From Eubacteriales bacterium (GTDB taxonomy: Bacteria; Bacillota_A; Clostridia; Christensenellales; Aristaeellaceae): DNA of 64,000 nt. The stretch is from contig JARKQG010000104.1 in the NCBI GenBank assembly GCA_029974035.1, positions 1 to 64,000 of the forward strand, read 5' to 3'. The position numbers were made by a program, and so were the translations under genes. Positions within the stretch are counted from its first letter, which is position 1. Every line of letters starts with the position of its first letter. The notes below the pieces were generated by a model, which did no database searches, was not told the origin of the DNA, and was given only the letters and a program-made list of their open reading frames with translations. Shown one piece after another: positions 50,140 through 58,827 of the stretch.

Positions 50140-51576
50140 TCACCTCCATTCGGAAAGGGGCGGAAAGCTGAAGGCTACGATGGTGGATTCATTGGGCGTG
50201 CTTACGATGCGGTAGCGCAAATCGCCGTTGCAGAACAGAAGCATGCGCTTGATCACGTTGGCCAGGCCGATGTGCCGCTTGCTGTCGGCGCTGATCTCAT
50301 CGCTGGAAATGGATTCCTCGATCTGGCGCAGCTGATCCGGTCGCATTCCGCGGCCGTTGTCCTCCACCCGCACCAGGATGCGCCCGTCCATACTGGATAC
50401 GCTCACGTTCAGGACGCCGTCCTCCGTTACGTTCTCCAGGCCGTGTTTATAGGCGTTTTCTATCAGGGGCTGAAGCACCCGGCAGGGGATTTTCTCGCTC
50501 AGGCACGCTTCTTCCGCGGAAATGTGGTACCTGATCCGGTCACCGAAGCGCTTTTCCATCAGAAAGCAATAGTTTTTTGCGTCGCCGATTTCGTCGCGGA
50601 TCGTTACGATTTGGTTGAGGCGGTACAGTCCATAGCGCAGCATTTCGGAAAACACCTCGGTAATCTCTCCGGTTTCCTTTGCCTGCTCCAGGTAGGCCGT
50701 CTGCCGGATCAGGCTCATGCAATTGAACAGGAAATGTGGATTCACCTGGGACTGCAGCATATTCAGTTCCGCTTCGTTCAGAAGCTGCAATTGCCGTATG
50801 GCCGAAATCTGCTGCGCCTGAAGCTGCTGTTTCAGGTCTGCGTTGAGGCGCACGGTTTCGATTTGTGCCTGAATCTCGCGCACCATCCGGTTGAATGCGG
50901 AGAACAGGTATCCGATTTCGTCTGCGCGTGGGGAATCCGGCAGCATGGCGGCGTCGTAATCGCTCCCGGAGACCCTCTTGGCCGCCGTCGCCATCTGCTC
51001 GATGGGCTGTACGATGCTGTCGGAAAACCCCTTGATGATGACCACGCACATTAGCGCGCACCCGGCTGCAATGGCGACAAAGGCTTGAATCGCGGAAATT
51101 CGGTAGGTTTTTATACGCTCCCGGCCGGCCGTATCCGCGTGTTCCACGACGTCCGAGAGTCCGGCAAAGACGAGCTCCATTTGGGAGATGCTGTCGTAGA
51201 TCCCCTCCGGCGCTTCCCGATGCGCCTGCACCTGGCCTTCAAACCTGTCGGTGATGGCGAGAAGATCGTATACCGCCCTGTAAGGGTACGCGGCATACAT
51301 CTTGGCGGCGTATGCCTTGAGCGCTTCGGCATGGCCGGCCAGCGCGCTTTCCACGTCGTCGCCGTAGTCCAGGTCGCGCCGCAGGGCCTGAAGCGTCGAG
51401 CTGTAGGCGGAGCGGACGTTTTGCGCGTCGATGACCCCGTTGAGTACGCCCACCGAGTACTCGAAGCCGAACACATACCAAAGGCTCAGCAGCAGGATCA
51501 TCAGTACGATGGACAGAAATACCGACAGCATGCGCTTTCGAATGGACCCGCTGTTTCGTGTGCTCATAGTGCTCAT
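50140..51576 (-). CDS. YesM-type sensor histidine kinase
   Basis: 478 residues. Two membrane helices (~17-38 and ~162-183) flank a ~125-residue helical exterior sensor. HAMP (~184-240) and the His_kinase domain follow with the phosphoacceptor in QSQVNPHFLFNCM (His281), then N-box PLIENAYKHGLEN and G-box VEDNGRGM. The ATG overlaps the stop of the binding-protein gene (ATGA). It pairs with the YesN-like regulator immediately downstream. Confidence 0.95.
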   Translation of the reverse strand: MSTMSTRNSGSIRKRMLSVFLSIVLMILLLSLWYVFGFEYSVGVLNGVIDAQNVRSAYSSTLQALRRDLDYGDDVESALAGHAEALKAYAAKMYAAYPYRAVYDLLAITDRFEGQVQAHREAPEGIYDSISQMELVFAGLSDVVEHADTAGRERIKTYRISAIQAFVAIAAGCALMCVVIIKGFSDSIVQPIEQMATAAKRVSGSDYDAAMLPDSPRADEIGYLFSAFNRMVREIQAQIETVRLNADLKQQLQAQQISAIRQLQLLNEAELNMLQSQVNPHFLFNCMSLIRQTAYLEQAKETGEITEVFSEMLRYGLYRLNQIVTIRDEIGDAKNYCFLMEKRFGDRIRYHISAEEACLSEKIPCRVLQPLIENAYKHGLENVTEDGVLNVSVSSMDGRILVRVEDNGRGMRPDQLRQIEESISSDEISADSKRHIGLANVIKRMLLFCNGDLRYRIVSTPNESTIVAFSFPPLSEWR

Positions 51577-52580
51577 CCGATCCGGTCGTTGATGCCGGCC
51601 CGGTCGATCACAACCGTGCCCGTAAACACCATGCTGCCGGCCCCTTCTCCGGTCCTGAGGTATTCGGCAAAAAACTCGATCGCCTGGTAGCCCATGGCAT
51701 AGGGCATCTGCGCAATTGTCGCGGTTACGGTGCCCTTTCGGATCGCCTCCAGGATGGCGGAATAGTCGTCGATGGATACCAGTACGATGCCGCTCTCCGA
51801 GCCGCGGGCCTTTTGCACTTCCTGCGCCGCGTACACGATTCCGAGCGAGCCCGGGGAATAGATCGCCACAATGTCCGGATGCGCTTCAAGCGCATTCCGG
51901 ATCTCGCTGGCGATCTGAAACTGGTTCCTGTTCGATTCCCAGTGCGGATCCATCACCACGCGCATTCCGTCCACCGCCTGCACTGCGGCCGCCATGCCGT
52001 CAATGCGCTGCTGGAACTGGTTTGTGATGGCCTGCATCAAGGTGATGTAGACCGCGCCCTTTTGGGGGATGCTGTCCAGAATGATCCGGCCGGCCTGCGC
52101 GCCCATCGCGTAGTTGTCCGTTCCGAAGTAGGCAATCCGCTTTGAGCCGGGAACGTCGCCGTCGAGACATACGGTGGGAATGCCGTGCGCCCATGCCTGG
52201 TTGATTTCCCGCGACAGCGAGGCCTGATCCGTCCCCACGCAGATTATGCCGTCCACATTGCAGGAGGCGACAGAGCGATACAGAAGCCGCATGCCCTCGT
52301 CGCCCCCGGTATCGGGCGGGCTTACGCAATTGAGCGATACGCCGAAACGGTCGGCAGCGGCCTGCATGCCCTCGACGACAGCCGCCCAGTAAGAGGCGAT
52401 CTTGCCCTCCGAAAGGGAATCCTGGCAGACAAAGGTGAGCCGAGGCTGCGTTTCTTGCCACGCCAACTGCGCGCGCTCCAGCCCGTATATCCGCGCGATA
52501 TGCGCGCCCCCCCATACGATGAGCGCCAGGGCCAGGAATAAAGGGATGTACCTTGTAACACGACGCCGTCTTTCGGCCAT
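51573..52580 (-). CDS. Membrane-anchored periplasmic-binding-protein-type sugar sensor
   Basis: 335 residues. An uncleaved N-terminal membrane anchor (RYIPLFLALALIVWGGAHIARIYGL) replaces a lipobox. The body is a Peripla_BP_4 (RbsB/LacI-like) fold: EGKIASYWAAVVEGMQAAADRFGVSLNCVSPP, DGIICVGTDQASLSREINQAWAHGIPTVCLDGDVPGSKRIAYFGTDNYAMGAQAGRIILDSI. The end GTVTATIAQMPYAMGYQAIEFFAEYLRTGE closely follows the matching part of the transporter protein encoded at 55245-56291 (GTLTGTIAQKPYLMGYSALEAAIIALNGEE). Coupled to the kinase gene, it probably presents the ligand to the sensor. Start at 52580 with AGGAGCATCCT. Confidence 0.88.
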   Translation of the reverse strand: MAERRRRVTRYIPLFLALALIVWGGAHIARIYGLERAQLAWQETQPRLTFVCQDSLSEGKIASYWAAVVEGMQAAADRFGVSLNCVSPPDTGGDEGMRLLYRSVASCNVDGIICVGTDQASLSREINQAWAHGIPTVCLDGDVPGSKRIAYFGTDNYAMGAQAGRIILDSIPQKGAVYITLMQAITNQFQQRIDGMAAAVQAVDGMRVVMDPHWESNRNQFQIASEIRNALEAHPDIVAIYSPGSLGIVYAAQEVQKARGSESGIVLVSIDDYSAILEAIRKGTVTATIAQMPYAMGYQAIEFFAEYLRTGEGAGSMVFTGTVVIDRAGINDRIG

Positions 52581-53209
52581 AGGATGCTCCTCCGCGAAAG
52601 CTTTTGCGGTGCGGGGCCTGTATACGCCTTCCTTCGCCGCGTTCAGGCGGCGGGCTGTCCGTATATAGCGTTCTCCGGCCCATACCCGTATTCCTCCCTG
52701 CGTGCCCGTATCCGCGGACCCACTTTTCCCCTGGGGATTTGCGGCGGTGCGCCCACCGCAGTTTACGAAAACGCGCGCGGAATACAAGCGCACAACTTAT
52801 CCATTTTTTTGGGTGACTTACACACGAAATATTGACATTGAAAGAATTATAGTATAATATGCCCATGAAGTCAAGCAAAAATAAGTAAGAAACAGATAAT
52901 TATAAGATATAACGATTCAATTTAAATTTTAACATTGCGCTGGGGTTTTGGAGGGGTGTTTCGTCTTCATCGCAAATTTGTGGTATAACGCCCGGCGCGC
53001 CCCCGGTTTCGGGGCGCGCACGCACCACGAAGCAGCCGTTTGAAACGGGAAGGGGCGGGACTTTTTCGTAGGGCGGGACAGGACGTCCGTCCGGACCGAT
53101 GCGCGGCTTGTCCGGGGGACTTCCCTGGCAAAAAAGGAAAAACGGAGGTGAAAGCAGGCCGCAGGCCAATGGTCGCTCAACCACATCAAAATAAGGGGAG
53201 GTAACGACA
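52581..53209. other. 629-bp divergent intergenic region of the sugar-sensing and esterase genes
   Basis: No credible gene. It is AT-rich from 52790 to 52945 and contains the rightward promoter (52832-52858), a strong GC hairpin GCGCGCCCC/GGGGCGCGC (52995-53003 / 53011-53019) and a leader of about 345 nt before the esterase RBS (AGGGGAGGT). Probable landing zone for the AraC-type regulator. Confidence 0.7.
52832..52858 (+). promoter_or_regulatory. Promoter of the esterase gene
   Basis: TTGACA (52832-52837) and TATAAT (52853-52858), 15-bp spacer; the overlapping TAATAT (52855-52860) gives 17. A short spacer fits an activator-dependent promoter. Confidence 0.7.
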
Positions 53210-55030
53210 ATGAGAAGGATGCTGAGCCTGATACTCGCGCTAATTCTGCTGGTTCCCGGTTTCTGCATGGCCGAGGAGATTCAAACCTACGACCCGGAGA
53301 AGGCGTACGGGAACCCCGACATCCCCTACGGCCCCATGGTGGCAGGGCTGATCAGGGTGAATGTGGATGTGGAGGAACCCTCTGTCAGCGGCAAGATCGT
53401 GGTGTACACCCCCGCCGATTCCTACCCCTGCGTGGACACGTTGCTTGTGCTCGGTCCCGACGGATCGACTGCCGAGCAGCTGGCGGCGGATGCCCAGTGG
53501 CAGTCCGTGGCCGACGCCGAGGAGATTTGTGTGGTGTACGCCGAGGCGCCCGAAGGCAAGTGGAACATTCAGGACCCCGCGAAGGACATCGCGTTTCTGA
53601 AATCAGCGCTGAGCGACTACGTGGGCAACAAGCTGGTGGTGGACTGGAACGAGCGCGCGCTGTACGCGGTGGGCTACGGCGAGGGCGGTACGATGGTCCA
53701 TGAGCTGGCGATGAGCTATCCCGCGATGTTTGCCGGCATTGTGTCCATCGGCGGGTGCGCGGTTCCCGACGAATTCCTGGAGACGACCGGGAACGCCGGC
53801 AGCTTTCCGTACGTGGAGGCGGGCGATAACGACGGCCCGCTGGCGCAGTACCCGAACAACACCATTCCGGTGCCCGCGTGGATCATCAACTGCGGCGAAG
53901 AGGGCGCCAACGCCGCCGTTGCCGAGTACTGGAAGGCGGCGGACAAGGTTGTGGATGAAGGGCTGACCAATGCGTATGGCCGCGTTTTCCGGGCGGACAG
54001 GCTGACCACAGATCAGCTGAACAACGAACAGCCCATCGCCGAGGTCTGGGTGAGCGACCGGGCGGATGCGCTCGCGTACAGCGCGGACTTCAATTCCGAT
54101 ATCTGGACGAAGTTCCTCTCCCGCATCCGCCGCTTTGTGGGCGACCCAGGCAGTTCGCTGCGCGCGGCGTTTGAGCCGGAAGATCTGGGCATGCGGAAGA
54201 TCTCCCTCGAGGTCGACGGTCTGAAGCGCGAATTCTACGTATACACGCCCTCCACGTATACCGGCGACGCGGAAATGCCGTTGGTGGTGTGCATTCATGG
54301 CTATTCCTCGACCGCGCGCGCCTTCACCACCGACACCGAATGGTGGCGCGTGGCGGAGAACCGGGGCCTGATCTGCGCATTTGTGCAGGCCTATCCGCAC
54401 ACCGGCAACAACGTGCCCCGGTGGCTTACCAACAACAGCACCATCGGGATTTTCAACGGCAGCGAGGAACAGCTCAACGCGGATCTGAACTTCATCAAGG
54501 CGGTTGCGGCGTACATGGATGAAAACTATGCCGTGGACGACGCGCGCCGCTACGTGACCGGGCACTCCAACGGCGGCATGATGACCTGCGCGGTGGCGGA
54601 CGCGATGCCGGAACTGTTCGCGGCGGCCGCGCCGGTGGGCGGCATGGACATTCCCTTTGGCGGGGATCCCGAGCACTATTCGAGCGATGTCATGATGCCG
54701 ATGTACGGCATCGTGGGGGACCACGACCTGGGAGGGTTCAGCGATTCGCCCCAGGAAGGTGCCAACTACCAGCAGATGGTCAAGTGGGCCAAGATGAACG
54801 GCCTTGATATCGACAAGGCGAAGACGTCCTCCCTGGTCAACGGGCGCTACAACACCTTTACGCTCTACGACCAGACGGGATGCGCGCCGCTGGCCAAGTT
54901 TGCGCTCGTCGAGAACTCGCCGCACGCATACTTCCCGGAACTCGCCTGGAAGATTTGGGATGAGTTCTTCTCCAGGTACACCCGCGGCGAGGATCAGAAG
55001 ATCAGCTATGAGGGAATCGCCCTCCAATAA
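53210..55030 (+). CDS. Secreted tandem-domain esterase (PHB depolymerase/feruloyl esterase type; first domain degenerate)
   Basis: 606 residues with a Sec signal peptide (MRRMLSLILALILLVPGFCMA). Two alpha/beta-hydrolase units follow. In the first (~25-310) the nucleophile elbow reads GYGEGG (155-160), with Glu where Ser is expected. In the second (~325-600) the elbow is intact, GHSNGG with Ser453, the Asp is probably in VGDHDLGG and the His in ENSPHAYFPELAW. CIHGYSSTARAF forms the oxyanion region. The second unit resembles polyhydroxybutyrate depolymerase/feruloyl esterase-like (Esterase_PHB) enzymes, so it may remove acyl groups from plant glycans. It is monocistronic, with a terminator at 55167. 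Confidence 0.85.
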   Translation: MRRMLSLILALILLVPGFCMAEEIQTYDPEKAYGNPDIPYGPMVAGLIRVNVDVEEPSVSGKIVVYTPADSYPCVDTLLVLGPDGSTAEQLAADAQWQSVADAEEICVVYAEAPEGKWNIQDPAKDIAFLKSALSDYVGNKLVVDWNERALYAVGYGEGGTMVHELAMSYPAMFAGIVSIGGCAVPDEFLETTGNAGSFPYVEAGDNDGPLAQYPNNTIPVPAWIINCGEEGANAAVAEYWKAADKVVDEGLTNAYGRVFRADRLTTDQLNNEQPIAEVWVSDRADALAYSADFNSDIWTKFLSRIRRFVGDPGSSLRAAFEPEDLGMRKISLEVDGLKREFYVYTPSTYTGDAEMPLVVCIHGYSSTARAFTTDTEWWRVAENRGLICAFVQAYPHTGNNVPRWLTNNSTIGIFNGSEEQLNADLNFIKAVAAYMDENYAVDDARRYVTGHSNGGMMTCAVADAMPELFAAAAPVGGMDIPFGGDPEHYSSDVMMPMYGIVGDHDLGGFSDSPQEGANYQQMVKWAKMNGLDIDKAKTSSLVNGRYNTFTLYDQTGCAPLAKFALVENSPHAYFPELAWKIWDEFFSRYTRGEDQKISYEGIALQ

Positions 55031-55166
55031 CCGGGCAAAAGACAGAGCCTGGACCGCAGAGAGGCTGCCTTGCAACGTTCCGGAAAACGCTCGCAAGGCG
55101 GCCCCCTTGCGCACAAGGCGGAAGCCGCCCGCCCCGGAGCGCCTCCGCGCCGGCCTTTGGAAAGCG

Positions 55167-55209
55167 CACGGCCCGCACCCCAAGCACGGGGAACGGGCCG
55201 TGTTTCTTC
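55167..55209 (+). terminator. Terminator after the esterase gene
   Basis: CACGGCCCG (55167-55175) pairs with CGGGCCGTG (55194-55202), with inner CCCC/GGGG pairs, then TTTCTT. Confidence 0.75.
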
Positions 55210-55244
55210 GGTCGGCGCGCTTTTCCGGGGCGCCCGGCGATATG

Positions 55245-56291
55245 CTAGAAGTCCGCCTTGGTGACCAGGGCGACCGGCGTATTGAACCTTTCGGGCGCCT
55301 CTTCGCCGTTGAGGGCGATGATGGCCGCCTCCAGCGCGGAGTAGCCCATCAGGTAGGGCTTCTGCGCGATGGTGCCGGTGAGGGTGCCGTCCTGGACGGC
55401 CTGGATGGCCTCGGGAACGCCGTCGTTGCCGATCAGGAGCAGGGTCTTCTCTTCGCCGGCCCGGTCAAAGGTATCGCTGGTGAGCACCTCGTACCCCAGG
55501 TCCGCGGCCGCCTGCATGACGCCCAGGACCATGGTGTCGTTGTTGCAGTAAATGCCGCACACCTTGGGGTTGGCCCTGAGAATGCTGGTCGCGACGTTCA
55601 GTGACTCGAGCCTGTCCCACTTGCCGGTCTGGGAAGCCACGACCGTCAGATTGGCGGAATCCTTGGCGGCGTCCGCAAAGCCGTTGGTCCGGTCGATGGC
55701 GCAGGTGTCGCCGGGGTTGCCTTCGATGATGGCGACTTCGCCGCTCTTGTCGCCGAGCTTTTCGCTGATGAACTCGGCGGCCAGCTTGCCGGAGTCATAG
55801 TTGTTGGAGCCCAGGAAGGTGGTGATCTTGATGTCGTTCTCCTCGGCGCTCTTCTTGCTGATCTCGGCGGTGTCCACGTTGATGATGACGATGCCGGCTT
55901 CGGTGGCCTTCTTCAGGCCCGGCAGGAGGTTCTGCTCCGTGATGGGGGACACGACCACGGCGTCGTAGCCCTTCTCGATGCAGGTTTCCAGAATGTTCAG
56001 CTGATCCATGACATCCTGCTCGGACTGGACCGCGAAGACGTCCGCCGTCACACCGTAGTGCGCGCCCGCGGCCTCAAAGCCTTCCTTGTTCTTCACCCAG
56101 TGGGCGTTCATGAGGGTTCTGGTGATGTTTGCGACCTTGTAATCCCCCTTGGGCGTCCCGACGTTCTCGAGGTAAGAACCGTTCGTCAACCCGGCTTCGT
56201 CACTCAGGAAGGACACCTCCTCCGCCGACGCAAACGCGCCCATGGAAAGCAGCACAAGCGCCAGCAGGACCGACAGGAACCGTTTCTTCAT
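55245..56291 (-). CDS. RbsB-type sugar ABC transporter substrate-binding protein
   Basis: 348 residues. Sec signal MKKRFLSVLLALVLLSMGAFASAEE without a lipobox Cys. The Peripla_BP_4 fold is clear: MNAHWVKNKEGFEAAGAHYGVTADVFAVQSEQDVMDQLNILETCIEKGYDAVVVSPI, INVDTAEISKK, GSNNYDSGKLAAEFI, IEGNPGDTCAIDRTNGF. It delivers a monosaccharide or polyol to the permease. Start at 56291: AGGAGG lies 9 nt upstream, whereas the TTG at 56300 directly abuts the RBS. Last gene of the ADH-RbsA-RbsC-RbsB operon. Confidence 0.93.
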   Translation of the reverse strand: MKKRFLSVLLALVLLSMGAFASAEEVSFLSDEAGLTNGSYLENVGTPKGDYKVANITRTLMNAHWVKNKEGFEAAGAHYGVTADVFAVQSEQDVMDQLNILETCIEKGYDAVVVSPITEQNLLPGLKKATEAGIVIINVDTAEISKKSAEENDIKITTFLGSNNYDSGKLAAEFISEKLGDKSGEVAIIEGNPGDTCAIDRTNGFADAAKDSANLTVVASQTGKWDRLESLNVATSILRANPKVCGIYCNNDTMVLGVMQAAADLGYEVLTSDTFDRAGEEKTLLLIGNDGVPEAIQAVQDGTLTGTIAQKPYLMGYSALEAAIIALNGEEAPERFNTPVALVTKADF

Positions 56292-56332
56292 AACAGGCAA
56301 CCTCCTCTTTTTTCTTCCACATTCGTGGAAAA

Positions 56333-57292
56333 CTACTTGCGCTTTTTCTTGCCGAACGAATCCAGCAGCATCGCCGCGATCAGAATCAGGCCGACAACCA
56401 CGATCTTATAGTAGGTTGGCACGTTCAGAAGCGTCAGGCCGTTGTTCATCGCGCTGATGAGGACGGCGCCCACCAGCGTTCCGGAAATTCTCGACTCGCC
56501 GCCCGACATGGAGGTGCCGCCAATGACCACCGCGGCGATCGCGTCAAGCTCGGCGCCGCTGCCGATGGTCGGCTCGGCGGCGCTCAGGCGGGCCGTGGCG
56601 ACAATCCCGCCGCCGATGGCGCACATGATTCCGCTGTAGATATAGGCCCAGCAAATCGTCTTTTCGACGCCGATGCCGGAGAGGCGCGCCGCCTCCATGT
56701 TGTTTCCGATCGCGGTCAGATGGCGGCCCTTGACCTGTTTTGAGAAGATGAACCAGGAAATCAGGAAGATGACGGCGAACACGATGACCGGCATGGGAAT
56801 GATGTCAAGGAGCATGCCGCCGCCGATCTCGCGGAAGGACGCGGGAAGGTTGTACACCGTGTAGCCTCCGGTGATGATGAGCGCGATGCCCCGATACACG
56901 TTCATCGTCGCCAGCGTCGCGATAAAGGGCTGCATCTTGCCCTTGGTCACCAAAAGCCCGGTGGAGAGCCCGCACAAAATGCCCACCGCGATGCCCGCGG
57001 CGCAGGCCAGGGGCCAGGCGACCCCGGCGTTCATCAGAAGGGCGACGACGACGCCGCTCAGCGCCCAGACCGCCCCGACCGAAAGGTCGATCCCTCCGGT
57101 GGTTATGACGTACGTCATGCCCAGCGCGATGATGCCGTTGATGGACGCCTGCTTGGCGACATCCATGAGATTGCCCAGATTCAGAAAGTATGGGCTGGCA
57201 ATGGACAGTATAACAATGATGAGCAACAAAAACAGCACGACGATATTGTCCCTGAACAGCATCTTGATATCGTCTTTCTTTTCTGACATCAT
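56333..57292 (-). CDS. RbsC-type sugar ABC transporter permease
   Basis: 319 residues, about 9 membrane helices. Landmarks: ASINGIIALGMTYVITTGGIDLSVGAVWALSGVV, and the coupling region with GRHLTAIGNNMEAARLSGIGVEKTICWAYIYSGIMCAIGGGIVATARL followed by LDAIAAVVIGGTSMSGGESRISGTLVGAV, all classical for the BPD_transp_2 (RbsC/AraH/XylH) family. It forms the homodimeric channel. Confidence 0.95.
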   Translation of the reverse strand: MMSEKKDDIKMLFRDNIVVLFLLLIIVILSIASPYFLNLGNLMDVAKQASINGIIALGMTYVITTGGIDLSVGAVWALSGVVVALLMNAGVAWPLACAAGIAVGILCGLSTGLLVTKGKMQPFIATLATMNVYRGIALIITGGYTVYNLPASFREIGGGMLLDIIPMPVIVFAVIFLISWFIFSKQVKGRHLTAIGNNMEAARLSGIGVEKTICWAYIYSGIMCAIGGGIVATARLSAAEPTIGSGAELDAIAAVVIGGTSMSGGESRISGTLVGAVLISAMNNGLTLLNVPTYYKIVVVGLILIAAMLLDSFGKKKRK

Positions 57293-57320
57293 GCTCTTAC
57301 CTTCTTCATTTTCGTATTGA

Positions 57321-58820
57321 TCAGCCAGCCGCGTAGTGCATAATGGTGTTGGCCTTGATGTCCTCGCCGTCGAGGATGTTCAGAATCTGCCCCTCCCGCA
57401 TCACGGCCACCCTGTCGCAAAGCAGCATGACCTCTTCGAGCTCGGACGAAATCACGACGACGGCCTTGCCGTCCTGAGCCAGCTTGTTGATCTGCAGGTA
57501 AATGTCCTGCTTCGCGCCCACGTCCACGCCCTTTGTGGGTTCGTCAAAGACGAGCACCTTGCTGTTGGTGTGCAGCCAGCGCGCGATCATCACCTTTTGC
57601 TGATTGCCGCCGCTGAGCCGGTTCACATGCTGCCGGTGGCTGGAGATTTTAATATCCAGCTTTTTCACATACTCGTCGCAGGTCTGGGCCAGCGCCTTCT
57701 CGTTGACGCTCCCCAGGGGGGAGGCGATGCTTCGGTAGTTGGAGACCATGATGTTGTTTTTGATGTCCATCGTCGGCATGATTCCGGACAGCTTCCGGTC
57801 CTCGGTGACAAAGCCGATGCCCTTCTGGATCGCGTCGTACGGGCTGGCGGGCGCCCCCGAAACGCCGTCCAGGACGATCTCGCCGCTGTCAATCCTGTCC
57901 GCGCCGAAGATGGCCATCAGAAGCTCGCTTCGCCCGGCCCCCTTCAGGCCGAAGAAGCCGAACACCTCGCCCTTGTGCACGTCGAAGCTGATGTCGCGGA
58001 ACTTTCCCTCGCGGCAGAGGTTTTTGACCTCCAGGGCCATCGGCAGCTTTTGAATGGTGCCGATTTCCCGGTGCTCGCGCTGGAAGAACTGCTTGTCGCC
58101 GACCATCAGCTTGATGAGCTCGAGCCGCTTCAGTTCGCCGGAAGAAACTTCGCCCACCTTGCAGCCGTCCCGCATGATGATCATCTTGTCCGAAACGCGG
58201 ATGATCTCCTCCAGCTTGTGAGAGATAAAGATGATCGATGTCCCCCGGTCCCGGAGCTCCTTCATGCGTTCAAGCAGGGATTCCGCCTCCACCAGGGTGA
58301 GCGCCGTGGTCGGCTCGTCGAGGATCAGCACCCGCGGATTGCTGACGAGGCACCGGGCGATCTCGATGAGCTGCTGGTTGGCCACGCTCAGGCGGCCGAC
58401 CTTCTCGTCCAGCCTGAAGTCCAGGTTCATCATCTCCAGGGCGCGCTTTGCGTACTGCCGGTTTGCCTCTTTATTGAACACCTTGAAGGGCCCGTTCGTC
58501 TGTTCGCGGCCCAGCACAATGTTGTCCGTAACGGAAAGCGTCGGAATGAGGCTCAGCTCCTGCTGAACCATCGCGATGCGCAGCTTGCGGGCAACAATCG
58601 GACTGCTGATCTCGACCTTCGCCCCGTCGATCAGGATCTCGCCGCTGTCAGGCTGTATCCCTCCGGACAGGATCTTCATCATCGTGGACTTTCCGGCGCC
58701 GTTCTCCCCCACCAGGCCGATAATCTGCCCTTCCTCCAGGGCGAGATCCACATCCTTGAGGACGGTGACGCCGGAATACGTCTTTCTGATCCGCCGCATT
58801 TCCAAAACAGAGATGCTCAC
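57321..58820 (-). CDS. RbsA-type sugar ABC transporter ATPase (two ABC domains)
   Basis: 499 residues, the usual size. First ABC: Walker A GLVGENGAGKSTMMKILSG, signature LSVANQQLIEIARCL, Walker B RVLILDEPTTAL. Second ABC: degenerate Walker A GLKGAGRSELLMAIFG, signature LSGGNQQKVMIARWL and VLVFDEPTKGVDVGAK. This asymmetry is the family norm. The GTG start (58820) is 8 bp downstream of the ADH stop with GGGGGAG upstream; an in-frame ATG at 58799 is the alternative. The longer frame to 58937 is a shadow of the ADH gene. Confidence 0.95.
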   Translation of the reverse strand: MSISVLEMRRIRKTYSGVTVLKDVDLALEEGQIIGLVGENGAGKSTMMKILSGGIQPDSGEILIDGAKVEISSPIVARKLRIAMVQQELSLIPTLSVTDNIVLGREQTNGPFKVFNKEANRQYAKRALEMMNLDFRLDEKVGRLSVANQQLIEIARCLVSNPRVLILDEPTTALTLVEAESLLERMKELRDRGTSIIFISHKLEEIIRVSDKMIIMRDGCKVGEVSSGELKRLELIKLMVGDKQFFQREHREIGTIQKLPMALEVKNLCREGKFRDISFDVHKGEVFGFFGLKGAGRSELLMAIFGADRIDSGEIVLDGVSGAPASPYDAIQKGIGFVTEDRKLSGIMPTMDIKNNIMVSNYRSIASPLGSVNEKALAQTCDEYVKKLDIKISSHRQHVNRLSGGNQQKVMIARWLHTNSKVLVFDEPTKGVDVGAKQDIYLQINKLAQDGKAVVVISSELEEVMLLCDRVAVMREGQILNILDGEDIKANTIMHYAAG

Positions 58821-58827
58821 GGCTTCG

